Positions 7,774 through 17,644 of a DNA stretch of 64,000 nucleotides are shown piece by piece. Each line of letters begins with the position of its first letter. Position 1 is the first letter of the stretch. The DNA lies in contig NZ_KK088582.1 of the NCBI RefSeq assembly GCF_000600335.2, positions 1 to 64,000 on the forward strand, written 5' to 3'. The notes below the pieces were generated by a model, which did not search any database, was not told the origin of the DNA, and saw only the letters and a program-made list of their open reading frames with translations. This DNA is from Rubellimicrobium mesophilum DSM 19309 (GTDB taxonomy: Bacteria; Pseudomonadota; Alphaproteobacteria; Rhodobacterales; Rhodobacteraceae). Both the position numbers and the translations under genes were made by a program.

Positions 7774-9459
7774 TCAGCCCCCCAGCTTCACGTTATCGAT
7801 CCCCACGAGACGGTCGTAGGCCCAGTAGAGCAGCATCACGACCGCCAGCAGGATCGTCCCCAGCGCCGCCGCGAGGCCCCAGTTCAGGCTGTCCGAGATG
7901 TGGTAGGCGATCCGGTTCGAGATGAAGACGCCCTTGGTCCCGCCCACGAGCTCGGGCGTGATGTAGTAGCCGATGGCCAGGATGAAGCACAGGATCGACC
8001 CCGCCCCGATGCCCGGCACCGACTGCGGGAAGTAGACCCGCCAGAAGGCCGTCCAGTCGTTCGCGCCCAGGCTCTTGGCGGCGCGGACATAGGACTTCGG
8101 GATGCCCTTCATCACCGAATAGAGCGGCAGGATCATGAACGGCAGCAGGATGTGCGTCATCGCGATGATCGTGCCGGTCTGGTTGTTGATGAGAGCGAGC
8201 CGGTTCCCGTCGCCCACGATCCCCAGCCAGACCAGGATGTCGTTGATGACCCCCTGCTGCTGCAGCAGCACCTTCCAGGCCGAGGTCCGCACGAGCAGCG
8301 ATGTCCAGAACGGCAGCAGCACCAGGATCATCAGCAGGTTCGCCGTCCGCTCCGGCAGGTTGGCCAGGAGGAAGGCGATCGGGTAGCCCAGCAGGATGCA
8401 GGTCCCGGTGATGACCAGCGACATCACCAGCGTGCGCACGAAGAGCTGGAGGTAGATGCGATCCTTCGGCTCCCGCATCTCGATCCCGTTCGGGCCCAGC
8501 TTCAGGTCCACCGCGTTCAGATAGTAGCCGGGCGTGAAGCGGGACGAGAAGGTCCGCAGCACCGACCAGGTCCCCGGCTCGCCCCAGGCATCGTCCGATT
8601 CGACGAACATGTCCCTGTAGGAGACGGCCGGCACAGTTCCGTCGGCCACCGCCGCCGACAATGCATCGAGCCGCGCCCGGTTGTCGCCCTCGAAGGCCTC
8701 GGCGGCGCCGGGGTCGGCCCGCAGGTCGTCGGCCAGAGCGACATAGGCGAGGTTCCAGGGCTCCTCCTCGGTGACGCTGTCGCCGTCGTCGGCCTGCGTC
8801 ACATGGGCGAAGGCCTGGTAGGCCTCGACTGTCCGGGGCAGCCTCTCGGTGGCGGCCGCGCTCGCGGCGAAGGCGGGCTCGGGCGACTTGTCGTCGGCCG
8901 CGGCCCACTCGGCCTGCGTCTGCACCCAGGCGGGATCGGCCAGCAGCGCGACCCAGGTCCCAGGCTCCTCCCAGGCGTCGTCGAGGCCCGTCACCGCCTT
9001 GGCCACGTCCTCGCCCATGCCCTTCACGTCCCGCCCCGTCCCGCGCAGGAGCGAGGACATGCCCGACGATTCGTAGTTGAGCCGGGTCCCGAGCTGGGTA
9101 TGCGTCTTCTCCTCGACCGCGACCTGCAGGTCCTCGGCCATGGCCCGGAACACGGGCTCGCCCGGCACCTCGGAGGGGTCGTCGCGCAGGGCCGCCACGG
9201 TGCGTGGCAGCGTGTCGGCGACGATGTGGTTCTCGACCGAGCGGAACAGCATGTCCCCGATCGGCATGACGAAGGTGACGAGGATGAACAGCAGCAGCGG
9301 CGCGATCAGCAGGAGCGCCCGCATCTTCTGGCGGCGCAGGGACCGCGCCAGGCTCGCCCGCAGAGGCGTTCCGTCCGCAGCCAGCATGGGGCCGCCGGGA
9401 CTCGCGGTCTTCGCCCCGCGTCCTTGGGGCAACCCGCCCGAGATCGTCGCGTCCGCCAT
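7774..9459 (-). CDS. polyamine-type ABC transporter permease (PotB/PotH-like) with a duplicated periplasmic domain
   Basis: The first permease of the importer has 561 residues, about twice the usual 280-300. The start at 9459 follows GGAGG. TM1 is at about residues 47-66. Residues 80-340 are a large soluble segment, then the remaining helices follow with the EAA motif AAKSLGANDWTAFWRVYFPQ. The soluble segment contains two related units, about 83-178 and 206-310. Each opens with LPRTV, continues with EP and A-x-A-x-DL, and ends in DDAW-x-EPGTW. Rhodobacterales homologues generally carry a shorter loop here, so a tandem duplication is inferred. The loop probably faces the periplasm and the binding protein. 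Confidence 0.88.
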   Translation of the reverse strand: MADATISGGLPQGRGAKTASPGGPMLAADGTPLRASLARSLRRQKMRALLLIAPLLLFILVTFVMPIGDMLFRSVENHIVADTLPRTVAALRDDPSEVPGEPVFRAMAEDLQVAVEEKTHTQLGTRLNYESSGMSSLLRGTGRDVKGMGEDVAKAVTGLDDAWEEPGTWVALLADPAWVQTQAEWAAADDKSPEPAFAASAAATERLPRTVEAYQAFAHVTQADDGDSVTEEEPWNLAYVALADDLRADPGAAEAFEGDNRARLDALSAAVADGTVPAVSYRDMFVESDDAWGEPGTWSVLRTFSSRFTPGYYLNAVDLKLGPNGIEMREPKDRIYLQLFVRTLVMSLVITGTCILLGYPIAFLLANLPERTANLLMILVLLPFWTSLLVRTSAWKVLLQQQGVINDILVWLGIVGDGNRLALINNQTGTIIAMTHILLPFMILPLYSVMKGIPKSYVRAAKSLGANDWTAFWRVYFPQSVPGIGAGSILCFILAIGYYITPELVGGTKGVFISNRIAYHISDSLNWGLAAALGTILLAVVMLLYWAYDRLVGIDNVKLGG

Positions 9460-9510
9460 GTCGCCTCCGTCGCGTGGCGGCGGGGCCCCGAAGGACCCCG
9501 CCAAGTGGGC

Positions 9511-10653
9511 TTACTGGCCGAGCCAGGCCTGGAACTTCGCCTCGACCTCGTCCTGATGGTCCGACCACCATTCGATGTTGTTGACGAGGTAGTTCTTCAT
9601 GTTGTCGGGGTTGGTCGGCATGAAGGGCGCCATCTCGATCCCGAGGTCGATGTGGGTCGACACGAGCGGCTGCGAGGAGGCCCGGGCCGGGCCGTAGGCG
9701 ATGTACTTGGCCTGGTCGGCGAGGCGCTGGGTATCCGTCGCGAAGCGCAGGAAGTGCATCACGCGGTTCATGCGGGCCTCGTCGAGGCCGGCGGGCACGA
9801 TCCAGCCGTCGAAGTCGAAGTTCTCGTAGTCCCAGAGCATCGCGACCGGCTGCTTCTCCTCGGCGATGACCGAGAACAGGCGGCCGTTGTAGGTCGAGCC
9901 CATCACGACTTCCTTGTCCGCGAGGAGCTGCGGCGTCTCGGCGCCGGCGGTCCACCAGATCACGTCGTCCTTGATGGTGTCGAGCTTGGCCAGCGCGCGG
10001 TCCACGCCCTCGGGCGTGTCGAGCACGTCGTAGACCTGATCGGCCGGCACGCCGTCGCAGACCAGCGCCCATTCGAGGTTCTTCTTGGGCGAGGCCTGGA
10101 GCGACCGCTTGCCCGGGAAGGTGGCGGTGTCGAAGATGTCGCAGATGTCGTCCGGGGTCTGGCCGTTCCACTCGGCCACGTCGGTGCGGTAGCCGAAGGT
10201 GGTCGAGAAGTAGATCTGCGGGACGAAGCAGTCGTTGATGAGCGAGTCGCCGAAGTCGTCCTCGACCGAGGAGCCGTCCGAGCCGGGCGCCAGCGCCTCG
10301 TCGAAGTCGATCTCGGCCGCGAGGCCCTCGTCGCAGGCGCGCTGGGAGTCGGGGCCTTCCACGTCCACGAGGTCGTAGGGCATGTTGCCCGCTTCCTGCG
10401 CGGCCCGGAGCTTGGCGATCGCCTCGTTCGAGGATTCGTCCCAGGTCACGGTGATCCCGGTGAGCGCCTGGTAGGGCTCAACGTAGGCCTTGAGCTGCGA
10501 GTTCTGGTAGGCGCCGCCCCAGGACATGATGACCATGGAGTCCGAGCAGCCGTCGCAGGGCGGCAGCTCCGTGGCCGCGTCCTGCGCCAGGACCGGCGCG
10601 GCCATGGGCAGGAGCGCCAGCGCCGCCGAGCCCAGCAGTTTCGTGATTCTCAT
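9511..10653 (-). CDS. extracellular polyamine-type substrate-binding protein
   Basis: A 380-residue periplasmic binding protein (PotD/PotF class). The start at 10653 gives a clean signal peptide, MRITKLLGSAALALLP, cleaved near VLAQDA. VIMSWGGAYQNSQLKAYVEP is the typical opening of mature polyamine-binding proteins, and YNGRLFSVIAEEKQPVAMLW resembles the ligand-cleft region. A Cys pair near the mature N-terminus (PPCDGC) is a lineage feature. It lies between the ATPase and permease genes. The ligand is not certain: spermidine/putrescine or another amine. Confidence 0.88.
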   Translation of the reverse strand: MRITKLLGSAALALLPMAAPVLAQDAATELPPCDGCSDSMVIMSWGGAYQNSQLKAYVEPYQALTGITVTWDESSNEAIAKLRAAQEAGNMPYDLVDVEGPDSQRACDEGLAAEIDFDEALAPGSDGSSVEDDFGDSLINDCFVPQIYFSTTFGYRTDVAEWNGQTPDDICDIFDTATFPGKRSLQASPKKNLEWALVCDGVPADQVYDVLDTPEGVDRALAKLDTIKDDVIWWTAGAETPQLLADKEVVMGSTYNGRLFSVIAEEKQPVAMLWDYENFDFDGWIVPAGLDEARMNRVMHFLRFATDTQRLADQAKYIAYGPARASSQPLVSTHIDLGIEMAPFMPTNPDNMKNYLVNNIEWWSDHQDEVEAKFQAWLGQ

Positions 10654-10685
10654 TCTTGTTTCTCCCAGTTGGTCGTTCTTCGTCG

Positions 10686-11789
<1,104 letters not shown>

Positions 11790-11928
11790 ATCGTCACCCC
11801 CTGTTGAAGGCGGGTTCCCCCGCTCTAGGTCAGTGGGCCTCACTTACCGGGGGGCTCGGTCGCTGGCAAGCCGCCGTCCAGCACATCTCCGGCAAGCGCC
11901 CGCAATCAGCCTAGCACGAGAGCAACCG

Positions 11929-11943
11929 CCCGCGAAGCGGGCA
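11929..11943 (-). terminator. possible terminator hairpin after tRNA-Leu
   Basis: GCCCGC-GAA-GCGGGC forms a perfect 6-bp stem with a tight loop, about 40 bp beyond the 3' end of the tRNA gene on its strand. There is no clear U tract (GGTTGCT follows), so this is only a possible terminator. Confidence 0.35.
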
Positions 11944-11983
11944 TACGCTCTGACCGGACCGGGAAGGGGGATCGGCCAGGATG

Positions 11984-12068
11984 GTGCGGTTGAGAGGACT
12001 CGAACCTCCACGGGTGTTACCCCACAGCGACCTCAACGCTGCGCGTCTACCAATTCCGCCACAACCGC
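11984..12068 (-). tRNA. tRNA-Leu (anticodon GAG)
   Basis: Read on the minus strand the 85-nt sequence starts GCGGTTG and ends CAACCGC-A, giving a perfect 7-bp acceptor stem with discriminator A. The D-loop contains TTGGTAGACGC. The anticodon loop reads TTGAGGT, anticodon GAG. A long variable arm follows, as expected of a class II leucine tRNA, and the T-arm is GAGGTTCGAGTCCTC. CCA is not encoded. It reads CUC/CUU codons, heavily used in this GC-rich genome. Confidence 0.96.
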
Positions 12069-12175
12069 ACGTCCTGGCGAAGGGGCGTATAGACGAGGCC
12101 CTCGGGGGACCACAAGGGGGGCGCGCGACATTTCGGGGGCTTTTCGCCGGAGCCGTCGCAGGCCATCTAAGCGGC

Positions 12176-12823
12176 ATGGTCGAATGGATGCACAGCGAGG
12201 GGCTGGTCCCCTACCCCGAGGCGCTCGCCCTGATGGAATCGCGGGCCGAGGCGATCGCGCGAGGAGAGGCCGGAGAGGCCGTCTGGCTCCTCGAGCACCC
12301 GCCCCTCTACACCGCCGGCACCTCCGCCCGACCCGAGGACCTGACGGACCCCGACCGATTTCCGGTCTTCGAGGCCCGGCGCGGCGGGCAGTACACCTAT
12401 CACGGGCCGGGGCAGCGGGTCGTCTACGTGATGCTCGACCTGAACCGTCGGGGGCGCGACGTCCGGCGGTTCGTCTGCGACCTCGAAGGCTGGGTGATCG
12501 ACGCGCTGGCCGAATTCGGCGTGAAGGGCGAGCGCCGCGCGGGCCGCGTCGGCATCTGGGTCGCCCGGCCCGAGAAGGCGCCGAATCCCGACGGATCCCT
12601 GCGCGAGGACAAGGTGGCCGCCATCGGCATCCGCCTGCGCCGCTGGGTCAGCTTCCACGGCATGTCGATCAACGTCGAGCCCGACCTCGCGCACTTCGAC
12701 GGCATCGTCCCCTGCGGCATCCGCGGGCACGGGGTCACGAGCCTCGTGGACCTCGGCCTGCCCGTGACGATGGGCGACCTCGACGCGGCCTTGCGACGCA
12801 CCTTCCCGCGCCGCTTCCCCTGA
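12176..12823 (+). CDS. lipB: lipoyl(octanoyl) transferase
   Basis: Transfers octanoyl from acyl-carrier protein to the lipoyl domains of 2-oxoacid dehydrogenases and the glycine cleavage H protein, the first step of lipoate assembly. The chosen ATG at 12176 gives 215 residues, the family size; longer open sequence upstream runs through the tRNA and is rejected. Signatures are [13 protein letters not shown] near residue 71, the catalytic Lys in [13 protein letters not shown] and the catalytic Cys in [13 protein letters not shown]. It stands alone between the divergent tRNA and ctaD. Confidence 0.95.
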   Translation: MVEWMHSEGLVPYPEALALMESRAEAIARGEAGEAVWLLEHPPLYTAGTSARPEDLTDPDRFPVFEARRGGQYTYHGPGQRVVYVMLDLNRRGRDVRRFVCDLEGWVIDALAEFGVKGERRAGRVGIWVARPEKAPNPDGSLREDKVAAIGIRLRRWVSFHGMSINVEPDLAHFDGIVPCGIRGHGVTSLVDLGLPVTMGDLDAALRRTFPRRFP

Positions 12824-13023
12824 GGACCCGGCCCTCCCGCCTGGGAGCGCCGCGAATTTGAGCCAGGCCAACGAACGATGCGCTCCTGGGCGATAGACTC
12901 GTCGACGTGACGGCTGCGGCCGCCTGTCGGCTTGCTGCTTTCGGCCGGACACTCTAGAACGCGCACCGTATGGGCGCGGCTCTTGCCTCACGCCCACTCG
13001 ATTCCATCCGGGAGAGCCGCCGC

Positions 13024-14694
13024 ATGGCCGACGCCGCCATCCATCACGACCACCATGACGAGCGGGGCTTCTTCACCCGCTGGTTCATGTCCACGAACCA
13101 CAAGGACATCGGCCTGCTGTACCTGATCGTGTCGGGGATCGCGGGCTTCGTCGCCGTCCTCCTCACCGTCTTCATGCGCCTGGAGCTGATGTATCCGGGC
13201 GTGCAGTTCCTCTGCATGGAAGGCGTCCGCTTCTGGCCGGGCGATCCGACCACCTGCACCCCGAACGGGCACCTCTGGAACGTCCTCATCACCTATCACG
13301 GGGTGCTGATGATGTTCTTCGTGGTCATCCCCGCTCTCTTCGGCGGCTTCGGCAACTTCCTGATGCCGCTGCAGATCGGCGCGCCGGACATGGCCTTCCC
13401 GCGTCTCAACAACCTGTCCTTCTGGATGTACGTCGCGGGCACGTCGCTGGGCGTCGCCTCGATGCTGAGCCCCGGCGGCGACGGGCAGGCCGGCGCGGGC
13501 GTGGGCTGGGTGCTCTACCCGCCGCTCTCCACCTCCGAGGGCGGCATGGCCATGGACCTCGCGATCTTCGCGGTGCACCTCTCGGGCGCGTCGTCGATCC
13601 TCGGCGCGATCAACATGATCACCACCTTCCTGAACATGCGCGCCCCCGGCATGACGCTGTTCAAGGTGCCGCTCTTCTCCTGGTCGATCTTCGTGACCGC
13701 CTGGCTGATCCTGCTCGCGCTGCCCGTGCTCGCCGGCGCGATCACCATGCTGCTCACCGACCGCAACTTCGGGACGACCTTCTTCCAGCCCGATGGCGGC
13801 GGCGACCCGGTGCTCTACCAGCACATCCTCTGGTTCTTCGGCCACCCCGAGGTCTACATCGTCATCATCCCGGCCTTCGGCATCATCAGCCACGTGGTCG
13901 CGACCTTCTCGCGCAAGCCGATCTTCGGCTACCTGCCGATGGTCTGGGCGATGATCGCCATCGGCGTCCTGGGCTTCGTCGTCTGGGCGCACCACATGTA
14001 CACGGCCGGCATGTCGCTGACCCAGCAGAGCTACTTCATGCTGGCGACCATGGTCATCGCCGTGCCGACCGGCGTGAAGGTCTTCTCCTGGATTGCCACC
14101 ATGTGGGGCGGCTCCATCGACTTCCGCGTGCCCATGCTCTGGGCGATCGGCTTCATCGCCGTGTTCACCACCGGCGGCGTCACCGGCGTGGTCCTCTCGC
14201 AGGCCCCGATCGACCGCTACTATCACGACACCTACTACGTGGTGGCCCACTTCCACTACGTGATGTCGCTGGGCGCGGTCTTCGGGATCTTCGCGGGCCT
14301 CTACTTCTACCTGCCCAAGTTCACCGGCAAGATGATGCCGGAATGGGCGGGCAAGATCCACTTCTGGGCCTTCTTCATCGGCACCAACCTGACCTTCTTC
14401 CCGCAGCACTTCCTGGGCCGCCAGGGGATGCCGCGCCGCTACATCGACTACCCGGAGGCCTTCGCCACCTGGAACTTCGTCTCGTCGATCGGCGCCTTCA
14501 TCTCCTTCGCCTCCTTCGTGTTCTTCCTCGTCATCCTCTTCCGGGTGCTCTTCACCCAGAAGGCGACGGCGCCGGCGAACCCCTGGAACGAATGGGCCGA
14601 CACGCTCGAATGGACCCTGCCCTCGCCCCCGCCTGAGCACACCTTCGAGACGCTGCCCAAGCCGTCCGACTGGAACCGGACCCACGCCCACTGA
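13024..14694 (+). CDS. ctaD: cytochrome c oxidase subunit I (aa3 type)
   Basis: Catalytic heme-copper subunit of the terminal oxidase in the inner membrane. The start at 13024 ([17 protein letters not shown]) follows GGGAG; the in-frame ATG 54 bp upstream has no clear ribosome site. The 556-residue protein has twelve membrane segments. It carries the heme a ligand in [10 protein letters not shown], the Cu-B segment [17 protein letters not shown] with the cross-linked His-Tyr, the K-channel region, HHMYTAG, and the heme a/a3 His ligands in [14 protein letters not shown]. Subunits II and III are not next to it, as is common in Rhodobacterales. A terminator follows. Confidence 0.97.
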   Translation: MADAAIHHDHHDERGFFTRWFMSTNHKDIGLLYLIVSGIAGFVAVLLTVFMRLELMYPGVQFLCMEGVRFWPGDPTTCTPNGHLWNVLITYHGVLMMFFVVIPALFGGFGNFLMPLQIGAPDMAFPRLNNLSFWMYVAGTSLGVASMLSPGGDGQAGAGVGWVLYPPLSTSEGGMAMDLAIFAVHLSGASSILGAINMITTFLNMRAPGMTLFKVPLFSWSIFVTAWLILLALPVLAGAITMLLTDRNFGTTFFQPDGGGDPVLYQHILWFFGHPEVYIVIIPAFGIISHVVATFSRKPIFGYLPMVWAMIAIGVLGFVVWAHHMYTAGMSLTQQSYFMLATMVIAVPTGVKVFSWIATMWGGSIDFRVPMLWAIGFIAVFTTGGVTGVVLSQAPIDRYYHDTYYVVAHFHYVMSLGAVFGIFAGLYFYLPKFTGKMMPEWAGKIHFWAFFIGTNLTFFPQHFLGRQGMPRRYIDYPEAFATWNFVSSIGAFISFASFVFFLVILFRVLFTQKATAPANPWNEWADTLEWTLPSPPPEHTFETLPKPSDWNRTHAH

Positions 14695-14720
14695 GGGGCG
14701 AACCGACAGACAGGATCAGG

Positions 14721-14751
14721 AGGCCCCGGCACCGCTGGGGCCTTCGCGTTT
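14721..14751 (+). terminator. terminator after ctaD
   Basis: AGGCCCC (14721-14727) pairs with GGGGCCT (14737-14743) around a 9-nt loop, followed by TTCGCGTTTC. Placed 26 bp after the ctaD stop. Confidence 0.6.
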
Positions 14752-14842
14752 CAGGGACCCGGCTTTGATCCGCGAGGCCAAGGGTCCTATGTCCAGCGGC
14801 GGCGCGTCACGAATGAACGGGCCGGACAACAAGGGGGAGTCG

Positions 14843-15370
14843 ATGCCCTACAGCTGGACCGAGCCGACCTTGCGGCCCGACGAGCCCGCGCCGGTGGCGC
14901 AGCTTCGGCTCTGGCCGCATCGGTCCCTGCCCCGCAGCGGCTTCGTCCGGTTCTTCGGCGCGACCGCCGCGTTGGGGACGGTGCCCCTCCTCGCCGTTCT
15001 GGGCTCGCCGATCCTTTGGGGGCTCCTGCCCTTCGTCCTGCTCACGCTGGGCGGGCTCTGGGCGGCGATCCAGTTCAGCTACCGCACCGGCGAGGTCGTG
15101 GAGGAGTTGCGCCTCTGGCCCGACCGGCTGGAGCTCACCCGGACCGAGCCGCGCCGCCCCGTCCGGCGCTGGGAGGCCAATCCCCACTGGGTCCGGCCCG
15201 CCCTGCACGCGACCGGCGGGCCGGTCCCCAACTACCTGACCCTGACCGGCGCCGGCCGCACGGTCGAGATCGGCGCCTTCCTCAGCGAGGACGAGCGGCT
15301 GACCCTCTGGAAGGAACTGCCTCCGGTCCTCTGGAGGCTCGGCCAAGCCGCGGCCGAGCCCCTTGCCTGA
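14843..15370 (+). CDS. DUF2244 family membrane protein
   Basis: A 175-residue protein with two adjacent hydrophobic helices (about residues 34-75: FVRFFGATAALG and LWGLLPFVLLTLGGLWAA) followed by a cytoplasmic-looking beta-rich part with WEANPHWVRP and the ending LWKELPPVLWRL. This is the layout of DUF2244, a family of unknown function commonly located next to cytochrome oxidase subunit I genes in alphaproteobacteria, as here. The start at 14843 has AGGGGGAG upstream. A role in oxidase assembly has no direct support in the sequence. Confidence 0.75.
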   Translation: MPYSWTEPTLRPDEPAPVAQLRLWPHRSLPRSGFVRFFGATAALGTVPLLAVLGSPILWGLLPFVLLTLGGLWAAIQFSYRTGEVVEELRLWPDRLELTRTEPRRPVRRWEANPHWVRPALHATGGPVPNYLTLTGAGRTVEIGAFLSEDERLTLWKELPPVLWRLGQAAAEPLA

Positions 15371-15373
15371 CGA

Positions 15374-15805
15374 TTACTGCGCGGCCGCCATCACCTGTCC
15401 CCGGATCTCGCCGTCCGGGTTCGCCTCGGTGTGGATGTTGATGTAGGTCTGCCCGTCCTGAATCATCTGCATCTGCTCGGGGGTGATCTCGGCCGAGCCC
15501 TGCGCGAGGTTCGCCGAGATGTCGATCACCGGCGGCGCCGTCTCCTCCGGGCTTGCGGGCCCGTGGAAGTGCGCCGCCACGGGATCGCCCGAGAGGCCTT
15601 CGTAGGTCACGGTCCAGGACACCGTCATAGCATCGCTGTCGACCGTGACGTCCGCCGCCCCGGTCGCCGCCGTGTCCACCGGCGGCACCTGCGCGGCACC
15701 CGTCAGGTCGGCGTGGAACATCATCTGCTCCGCCCAGGCGGGAGACAGGAGGCCGGTAGCCGCGAAGGCCAGCAGGGTCGCCGACGCGCGCGTGAGTCTG
15801 GGCAT
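15374..15805 (-). CDS. exported CHRD-domain protein
   Basis: A 143-residue secreted protein. The start at 15805 has GGAGGAG upstream and a signal peptide ending near SPAWAEQ. The mature part follows the CHRD pattern: MFHADLTGAAQVPPV at the start, SWTVTYEGLSGDPVAAHFHGPA in the middle and YINIHTEANPDGEIRGQV at the end. CHRD domains were defined in chordin and occur in bacterial secreted proteins, with unknown function. It is convergent with the DUF2244 gene, with only 3 bp between the stops. Confidence 0.85.
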   Translation of the reverse strand: MPRLTRASATLLAFAATGLLSPAWAEQMMFHADLTGAAQVPPVDTAATGAADVTVDSDAMTVSWTVTYEGLSGDPVAAHFHGPASPEETAPPVIDISANLAQGSAEITPEQMQMIQDGQTYINIHTEANPDGEIRGQVMAAAQ

Positions 15806-15929
15806 GGTCGTTCTCCTCCTCGTTGATGATTGGGGCCGCCCCCGCACCAGCGTGGCGCGCCAGAAAGGTCAACGACGTCGCCCGGCCAGGGTTCCCTGGC
15901 GTCAGTCGCAGCCTGGACCGAAGGCCGGA

Positions 15930-16115
15930 TCAGTGGGGCTTGTGCTCGGGCAAGCCGCCCAGCTTCGTCGAGGCCAGCTCCTCGAGCTGCTCCTCGGTCA
16001 TGCTGTCGTACATGTCGCGCGACGCGCGCTCCAGATCCTCGGGTCGGATCTCGCCGCGCTTGGCGGCAAGGGCGGCTCCCGCGGCGCGCTGCTGGGCCTT
16101 GGACTGGGCGGGCAT
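15930..16115 (-). CDS. small DUF3008 family protein
   Basis: A 61-residue hydrophilic protein starting MPAQSKAQQRAAGAALAAKR. This opening, together with a short acidic middle (MTEEQLEELASTK) and a His/Lys end, is typical of the DUF3008 family of small basic proteins found in many Proteobacteria. The start at 16115 is preceded by AGGAGAGAAC. Function is unknown. It lies between two exported-protein genes on the same strand but is separated by gaps of 124 and 63 bp. Confidence 0.7.
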   Translation of the reverse strand: MPAQSKAQQRAAGAALAAKRGEIRPEDLERASRDMYDSMTEEQLEELASTKLGGLPEHKPH

Positions 16116-16178
16116 CGGCGGTTCTCTCCTGCCTTGGGCGGAAGAGCAACGCACGATGCCCTCGGTCGTTCCCCGACG

Positions 16179-16715
16179 CTACTGGACCGGGATCATCAGA
16201 TGGGCATAGGGGGTGCCGGCCCACATGACATAGGGCATCGCGGTATCCGGCATGGGCTCCTCGGAGTAGCCCGACATCGTGTCGCCGGAGTTCACGATCA
16301 TCACGTGCGGCCCGGTGGTGATCCAGTTGTTGTCCGCGCTCGGCCCCGTGGCATAGGGGTCGGTGTTGCTCGCATCCGTGCCCCCGGCCAGCATGTACAG
16401 GAAGCCCACCTTGCCCGCCGGCGGGTCCTGATGGTTCATCCAGGCCGTCGCCCATTCCATGGCGTTGGCATCGCCGCACATCGGGTCCGGGCCGGGCGTC
16501 TCCGGGAAGTCCGGCATGCACCACCACCCGTTGGTGCCTTCGCGCAGCGTCTGCATCGCACCGTCGGCCCCCATCGCGAGGATCGTGGCCCCGGAGGAAA
16601 CGGAGGCCGGCGCCGCCGACTCGGCGCTTGTGATCATGGCGGCATCATCCTGTGCCGAAACCGGGGACGCCAGAGCGGCGCCGAGGGCCGCGAGGAGTAG
16701 CTGTGAAGGTCTCAC
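16179..16715 (-). CDS. hypothetical exported protein
   Basis: The GTG start at 16715 has AAGGGAG upstream and opens a signal peptide (VRPSQLLLAALGAALASPVSAQ). The mature part of about 155 residues is rich in Trp, Pro and Met: NGWWCMPDFPETPGPDPMC, EWATAWMNHQDPP, VGFLYMLAGGTDA, HVMIVNSGDTMSGY and PYVMWAGTPYAHLMIPVQ. Two Cys residues lie close together and may pair. I do not recognise a named family; similar proteins of unknown function occur in alphaproteobacteria and rhizobia. Periplasmic location is inferred from the signal peptide. Confidence 0.6.
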   Translation of the reverse strand: MRPSQLLLAALGAALASPVSAQDDAAMITSAESAAPASVSSGATILAMGADGAMQTLREGTNGWWCMPDFPETPGPDPMCGDANAMEWATAWMNHQDPPAGKVGFLYMLAGGTDASNTDPYATGPSADNNWITTGPHVMIVNSGDTMSGYSEEPMPDTAMPYVMWAGTPYAHLMIPVQ

Positions 16716-17061
16716 GATGATCTCCCTTGGCAGGACATGGCGGAATGGCCGCCCCAGGGGCGGCGAGGGAGCGGCGCACGGGAGCCGCCGGGTCGAGAGG
16801 CGGCCCGTTCGGGGTCGAATGCGTAGCATCGCAGCTTTGGCAGGCTGGCTCATGTCCCGAGCCCCCGGATGCCGCTTTCGCGCTGGGCAGGAGGGCCGGA
16901 GCGGTTCGCTCAACAGGCACTCGCACCGAGACACAGTCCGGCGGCCACTGCCTTACGCAGGGTCAATATACGCCGGATCGGCTTGGAAGGCAATCGAAGG
17001 GCGGGCCGACGCCGGACCTGCCGCGCGCCCGGCCCCGTGCCTCGCTGCTCCGGCTCCGTCC
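16716..17061. other. gene-free stretch between two minus-strand genes
   Basis: About 345 bp hold the ribosome site and presumably the promoter of the exported protein gene downstream, and the 3' flank of yqeY. Short open frames here have no ribosome site and no recognisable product. I see no tRNA, repeat or clear terminator. Confidence 0.5.
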
Positions 17062-17520
17062 CTATCCCAAGCGCGCCTTCACCAGCGGCCCTACCGCACT
17101 GAAATCCATCTGGCCGGCATGGCGCGACCTGAGCGCGGCCATGACCCGGCCCATGTCCTTGATCGAGCTGGCTCCCGTCTCCGCGATGGCCGCCGCGACC
17201 GCCGCCTCGGCCTCCTCCTGGGAGAGCTGGCGCGGCAGGAACTCCTCGATCACCTGCGCCTCGGAGCGCTCCTTGCCCGAGAGATCGTCGCGTCCCGCCT
17301 CGTCGTAGGCGCGCGCGCTCTCCTGCCGCTGCTTGACCATCTTGGCGAGCACCGCGATCACCCCGTCGTCCGGCACCGGCGAAGGCTGGCCCTCGCCTCG
17401 GGCGGCGATGTCGCGGTCCTTGATGGCGGAATTCATCAGCCGCAGCACGGACAGCCGGTCCGCCGCCTTGGCCCGCATCGCGTCCTTGAGCGCGTCGTTG
17501 ATCCTCGTCCGCAGGTCCAT
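17062..17520 (-). CDS. GatB/YqeY domain-containing protein
   Basis: A 152-residue stand-alone YqeY protein, resembling the C-terminal tRNA-binding domain of GatB. Opening MDLRTRINDALKDAMRAK, then LRLMNSAIKDRDI, IEEFLPRQLSQEEAE and GRVMAALRSRHAGQMDF follow the family. The start at 17520 is preceded by AAGGAGAG. It is divergent from carA with a 124-bp spacer that must hold both promoters, an arrangement conserved in many alphaproteobacteria. The cellular role is not established. Confidence 0.9.
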   Translation of the reverse strand: MDLRTRINDALKDAMRAKAADRLSVLRLMNSAIKDRDIAARGEGQPSPVPDDGVIAVLAKMVKQRQESARAYDEAGRDDLSGKERSEAQVIEEFLPRQLSQEEAEAAVAAAIAETGASSIKDMGRVMAALRSRHAGQMDFSAVGPLVKARLG

Positions 17521-17644
17521 GGCCGTCTCTCCTTCCCGGGTCCGGCGCGTCATAGGTCCCGCGCCCCCGTGACGCAATCGCTCGCCTTGACCCAGCGGCC
17601 CGGCGTGGGTAACGGGTGCCCGATCCACGGAAAGGAAGCCCGCC

